46,027 bases of DNA from Paenibacillus sp. Soil787 (GTDB taxonomy: Bacteria > Bacillota > Bacilli > Paenibacillales > NBRC-103111). Where the stretch lies: contig NZ_LMSP01000026.1 of the NCBI RefSeq assembly GCF_001429545.1, positions 1-46,027 of the forward strand, written 5' to 3'. Positions within the stretch are counted from its first letter, which is position 1. The number at the start of each line of letters is the position of its first letter. A program made the position numbers and the translations under genes. Of this stretch, positions 43,033 through 46,027 are shown piece by piece. Under the pieces are notes generated by a model. The model saw only the letters and a list, made by a program, of their open reading frames with translations, was not told the origin of the DNA and made no database searches.

Positions 43033-43176
43033 GAAGCCGGTTTTCTGACGAAAACTCAGTAACGCTTACGAAGCCGGTTTTCTGACGAAAACTCAGTAAC
43101 GCTTACGAAGCCAGTTTTCTGACGAAAACTCAGTAACGCTTACGAAGCCAGTTTTCTGACGAAAACTCTAAGGAGG
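43033..43176 (+). repeat. Four 37-bp tandem hairpin repeats between the permease genes
   Basis: Unit starts at 43033, 43070, 43107 and 43144 (the last truncated at about 43168-43176). Each unit carries GGTTTTC or AGTTTTC, loop TGAC, GAAAACT, a 7-bp stem. Units 1-2 have G and units 3-4 have A at one stem position, keeping G-U or A-U pairing in RNA. A degenerate partial unit (GTAACTGCTTAAGAAGCC) precedes them right after the stop of the first permease. The ribosome-binding site of the second permease, AAGGAGG, follows directly. Confidence 0.9.
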
Positions 43177-43183
43177 GCAACAT

Positions 43184-44056
43184 ATGTACCACAAAACGTT
43201 ATCATATCGCATATTTTCCGTGTTTAACAATGTGTTATTGATCATAATCTCTATTCTTTGCCTTCTGCCGTTGTTCCACTTACTGATGGTGTCTTTTAGC
43301 TCAAATGCCCCTGCCAACGCCGGGTTGGTTACATTTTGGCCGATCGGCTTTACACTTGAAGCCTACGAAAAAACGTTTAACAATGACCAGTTTCTTACAT
43401 CACTTGGGGTATCCATCAAACGGACTATCCTTGGAACGGCGCTTGGGATGTTCGTTAATGCAATTGCTGCTTACGCTCTCTCCAAAGATGCTCGCGTCTT
43501 TCGCGCTCGCACGGGTTATCTCTGGTATTTAGTCATAACCATGTTGTTCAACGGGGGCCTGATTCCAAACTATATCCTTATCTATAAGCTCGGTTTGATG
43601 AACACGATGATGGCGCTTATCCTGCCAGGAATGGTAACGGTCTATAACCTCATTCTACTTCTTAATTTCTTCCGTAACGTTCCTAAAGATCTTGAGGAAG
43701 CTGCCTTTATTGACGGAGCCGGTCATTTCCGAACCTTCTTCATGATTTACTTGCCGATCTCATTACCAGCCATAGCGACAATTGCATTGTTTACGATGGT
43801 TGGACATTGGAACGCTTATTTTGACGGCCTGATCTATATGAAAGATGCTGAACATCTCCCGCTTGCAAGTTTCATGCAAACCATCATTGTTCAAGCGGAT
43901 ATGTCGAAGATTGATCTGTCAGCAGTTGCCAATCAATCTCAACGAACGATTCGAGCATCTCAGATATTTATCGGTGCACTGCCTGTATTAATGGTCTACG
44001 TTTTCCTGCAACGTTTCTTTGTAAAAGGGATCTCTATCGGTGCCGTTAAGGAATGA
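43184..44056 (+). CDS. YtcP-type ABC sugar permease
   Basis: A 290-residue partner permease with six segments. It has LLPLFHLLMVSFSSNAPANAG near the start, FNGGLIPNYILIYKLGLMNT in the middle, the EAA loop EEAAFIDGAGHFRTFFMIYL, and the usual end FVKGISIGAVKE. A strong AAGGAGG precedes the ATG. It is coupled with the LplB-like gene across the repeat array and followed by a strong terminator. Confidence 0.93.
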   Translation: MYHKTLSYRIFSVFNNVLLIIISILCLLPLFHLLMVSFSSNAPANAGLVTFWPIGFTLEAYEKTFNNDQFLTSLGVSIKRTILGTALGMFVNAIAAYALSKDARVFRARTGYLWYLVITMLFNGGLIPNYILIYKLGLMNTMMALILPGMVTVYNLILLLNFFRNVPKDLEEAAFIDGAGHFRTFFMIYLPISLPAIATIALFTMVGHWNAYFDGLIYMKDAEHLPLASFMQTIIVQADMSKIDLSAVANQSQRTIRASQIFIGALPVLMVYVFLQRFFVKGISIGAVKE

Positions 44057-44076
44057 CTTGTCGGTTTAGGATGTAT

Positions 44077-44121
44077 AAAAGAAGAACACTGTAACCTACA
44101 TGGCTGCAGTGTTCTTCTTTT
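44077..44121. terminator. Bidirectional terminator after the permease operon
   Basis: AAAAGAAGAACACTG (44077-44091) is perfectly complementary to CAGTGTTCTTCTTTT (44107-44121). It also serves the convergent VOC gene. Confidence 0.9.
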
Positions 44122-44133
44122 ATGCTTACATTC

Positions 44134-44546
44134 TTACTCCTTCGGCATCTTACTCATTTCCATGTACAATACATTCCACCGATGACCATCTAGATCTGTG
44201 AATCCGGCGCCATACATCCAGCCCTGATCATGGGGCTCACCGTAAATTGTGCCTCCTGCCTTTACCGCTTTCTCCAACACTTCATTACTTCTTCCTTACT
44301 CTCGGCATCAAAGGAAAGCAATACTTCGGTGCCTAGCTTGGTGTCTGCAATATCATTTTTTGTGAAATTTTTGAAAGTGGACTCTGGAAAAAGCATCACG
44401 ATAACATTGCTATTTCCGATTAGTAAGCCAGCTGCATCGTCACTATTATGATGTCGCGGATGAAAAGAAAATCCAAGCGTGGTGAAAAACTCTTTTGATT
44501 TTTTGAGGTCTTTTACCGGCAGATTGAGCCAAAATTCTTTTGTCAT
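44134..44546 (-). pseudogene. VOC-family (glyoxalase-like) protein with a frameshift
   Basis: The first frame from the ATG at 44546 reads MTKEFWLNLPVKDLKKSKEF and FTTLGFSFHPRH up to FDAESKEEV, then goes out of frame near 44283. The other frame continues EVLEKAVKAGGTIYGEPHDQ, GWMYGAGFTDLDGHRWNVLY, MEMSKMPKE and stops at 44134-44136, a normal VOC ending. One missing base explains it. It could be a true pseudogene or a sequencing error; otherwise a metal-dependent lyase/dioxygenase-like protein of about 137 residues. Confidence 0.8.
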
Positions 44547-44664
44547 AATCAATTCTCCTTTATATTTGAAGTGTCTAGTACTGAGCCCTTATGGTTAATT
44601 TTAGCATAAAAAATGATCGTGCATCCTACTGCAAACAAAGTAGTGACGACTAGTCAAAATGAAC

Positions 44665-44697
44665 AAAAAAGAGACGCACTTCGCGCCTCTCTTTTGA
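44665..44697. terminator. Hairpin terminator near the 73-residue gene
   Basis: AAAAGAGACGC and GCGCCTCTCTTTT pair imperfectly around ACTTC, with A and T runs outside. It can end the minus-strand transcript from 45003. Confidence 0.65.
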
Positions 44698-44781
44698 TTG
44701 GAACAGTTGTCATACACTAAAGTTTCGTTTCAAATTCCCATTCTTTCTGCTTGCTAATGTATGGGTTCGATTAAACCGCTT

Positions 44782-45003
44782 TCAAATTATTTCACTTTTA
44801 ACTATGTAAGGAAGAAGATCGCAAGATATATCCGCTTTCAGATCAAGGATACATTGCAAAGCTTGTTTCTCATCAATACCCAGAATACTGGTTAAGTAAA
44901 ATAGCATATGATCATAAATGGAGCCGAAATTCTCTAGTTCGTTGGAGTTATCGGACAGATATGTTTGATGTTTCTTAACGAAATTCTCGGTGACAGGATT
45001 CAA
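44782..45003 (-). CDS. Small hypothetical protein (73 residues)
   Basis: Soluble, mostly helical by eye, with no recognised motif. It starts at a TTG (45003) preceded by GGAGGT eight bases upstream. The middle YDHMLFYLTSILGIDEKQAL and the end CDLLPYIVKSEII look like a compact helical domain. Neighbours give no hint. Confidence 0.6.
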   Translation of the reverse strand: MNPVTENFVKKHQTYLSDNSNELENFGSIYDHMLFYLTSILGIDEKQALQCILDLKADISCDLLPYIVKSEII

Positions 45004-45265
45004 AATGATATACCTCCAACTGGTTATAAAATCAATCTATCACAATTGGTTAAAGGTGAATAGGAGTTTTTTTATATTTTTGGATTACCATTTCTTCATT
45101 TTTTTGAAAAACCACAGATAGTAACCGTATGAAATTAATAGAGTGAAGCACCAAATAACCAACTGGGAATTTGCATGAATAAAAAACTTACTTGTGCTTT
45201 GATCGAACTTTTCCGTTTAATGAATATCAGTAGAGTCAAAAGCTCCAATAAATAGAAGGAAGTAG

Positions 45266-45300
45266 AACAGAGCCGCACGAGAAATTCGACCGGCTCTGTT
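45266..45300 (-). terminator. Terminator after the histidine-rich gene
   Basis: AACAGAGCCG (45266-45275) pairs with CGGCTCTGTT (45291-45300). It directly follows the minus-strand gene that ends at 45307. Confidence 0.75.
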
Positions 45301-45306
45301 ACAAAT

Positions 45307-45606
45307 TTATTTATTAGTTTGTTCTTCTCTGTGCCCACCTTGCCAATTACCTTGATGCTCTTGATGCTGCCCTTGCCACCCAACCTGTTGGCCGGTCCAC
45401 TGTTCACGATGCATGCCATGATAAGGCATTGGATAGTATTGTGGATGATGATGTGGATGATGATGCGGATATGGAATTGGATAAATGATCACTGGATGAT
45501 GATGCATATGTGGATGATAGAAGTGATGAGGGTGATATGGGTGATGTGGATGATGTGGATGATGTGGATGATGTGGATTAACATAATGACTTTGGTTGTA
45601 ACTCAT
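45307..45606 (-). CDS. Histidine-rich small protein, spore-coat-like
   Basis: A 99-residue protein, about a third histidine. Repeated PHH units fill the first 60 residues (NPHHPHHPHHPHHPYHPHH and similar), with Tyr/Pro in between, then a Gln/Gly/Trp-rich tail (WTGQQVGWQGQHQEHQ). Such proteins bind metal ions and resemble His-rich spore coat proteins such as CotD; this is a compositional likeness only. GGAGGAG lies close upstream of the ATG at 45606. Long complementary frames on the other strand are shadows of the repeats. Confidence 0.72.
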   Translation of the reverse strand: MSYNQSHYVNPHHPHHPHHPHHPYHPHHFYHPHMHHHPVIIYPIPYPHHHPHHHPQYYPMPYHGMHREQWTGQQVGWQGQHQEHQGNWQGGHREEQTNK

Positions 45607-45639
45607 TGTTTAATCTCCTCCAAATTATAATACACCAAC

Positions 45640-46027
45640 CTATGTGGAAAGGTAATAACTGGATGCTTGACTATATCGATTTGGGCTTGCTTATGGCTGC
45701 TCAGGTTAAACAACAACGTTGCAAGAGTATTCTAGCATGGGAGATACCATGTTCTTTGATAGTGAGTTGAGGCAAAAGGAAGGATTCCGTTTTACTAGTA
45801 TTGAAACAAGGGGGATGTAAATCTGGATTAGTACCGTTATCGAAATCGTAGCAGCGGTAAGCCCATTAATTTTTCGATTGTTCAATATTTTCAGCTTCTA
45901 TTTTGAGGGAAAGTAGCTAATGGTGATAGATAAGAACATTCCTGTAGACGCTAATATTTGGCCTTTGAAATAAAAGGAGCGTCTCCTGTACGATGGGGTT
46001 GCAACGGGTCAATGCCCTTAATAGCCC
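45640..46027. other. Gene-free end of the window
   Basis: No reading frame, RNA or repeat that I can support is seen here. The stretch 45036-45265 is likewise without a supported gene, although a short hydrophobic frame (VIWCFTLLISYGYYLWFFKK) on the minus strand may be a membrane-protein remnant. Confidence 0.4.

Noticed and set aside
43033..43176. CRISPR array (regular 37-bp units)
   Set aside because: The units are contiguous with no variable spacers; the whole period is repeat, and no cas genes are near.
45135..45419. Minus-strand 94-residue frame
   Set aside because: It overlaps the histidine-rich gene in another frame and runs through that gene's terminator; only its hydrophobic end might be a remnant.
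45319..45630. Plus-strand frame rich in Met and Trp
   Set aside because: It is the antisense of the histidine-codon repeats of the gene at 45307-45606, which has a proper ribosome-binding site.

Overview
The window looks like chromosomal DNA of a spore-forming, low-to-medium-GC Firmicute, most probably Paenibacillus. Evidence: an alpha/beta-type small acid-soluble spore protein, the sporulation protein YtaF, strong AGGAGG ribosome-binding sites, a CIRCE heat-shock operator, the Bacillus-like gene order polA-mutM-ytaF-coaE-...-nrdR, and LplB/YtcP-type sugar permeases with a YesM/YesN two-component pair. The genus is inferred from gene content only.

Layout. 0.4-3.3 kb: a metallo-beta-lactamase-fold hydrolase and, convergent to it, a chemotaxis receptor. 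3.4-7.9 kb: the phosphate uptake locus pstS, pstC, pstA, pstB, phoU; PhoP-box arrays with 11-bp phasing precede both pstS and pstC. 7.97-9.09 kb: a gene-free stretch full of palindromic repeats. 9.1-12.6 kb: divergent signalling genes, a response-regulator/PAS/histidine-kinase hybrid and an EAL-CBS-GGDEF cyclic-di-GMP protein. 12.6-20.3 kb: a HAD-fold protein, then polA, mutM, ytaF, coaE and a lytic transglycosylase, a SASP gene on the other strand, and nrdR. 20.5-21.1 kb: a c-di-GMP (GEMM-I) riboswitch reading into a 62-residue orphan gene, with a small gene opposite. 21.1-24.9 kb: htpG under a sigma-A promoter plus CIRCE, and an alpha/beta hydrolase-TetR pair with a palindromic operator.

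25.1-30.4 kb is a decayed accessory island sitting inside an MmcQ/YjbR-family gene, whose two pieces lie at the island edges. The island holds a degenerate tRNA-guanine-transglycosylase-like gene, a DNA cytosine methyltransferase with a frameshift in its catalytic PCQ motif, and, nested inside, a 2,402-bp element (26135-28536). This element has TG...CA ends, three left and two right copies of an internal AAATAAAGTATTAG site in opposite orientation, and a 5-bp target duplication GCAGT. It carries no transposase, only a secreted-protein gene and a small membrane-protein gene. It is the strongest candidate for something undescribed: a passenger-only element with IS21/Tn7-type ends.

30.7-34.6 kb: an HxlR regulator and NAD(P)-binding oxidoreductase divergent from an MFS exporter, a chemotaxis-receptor remnant, and a TerD-vWA fusion. 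34.7-36.2 kb: wreckage of an LplB/YesM/YesN-type locus. 36.7-44.1 kb: an intact locus of the same kind (lipoprotein binding protein, AraC-type response regulator, sensor kinase, two divergent permeases), with four 37-bp hairpin repeats between the permeases. 44.1-45.6 kb: a frameshifted VOC protein, a small hypothetical gene and a histidine-rich protein. The last 400 bases show nothing recognisable.

All calls rest on reading the sequence and on family knowledge; no database search was run.
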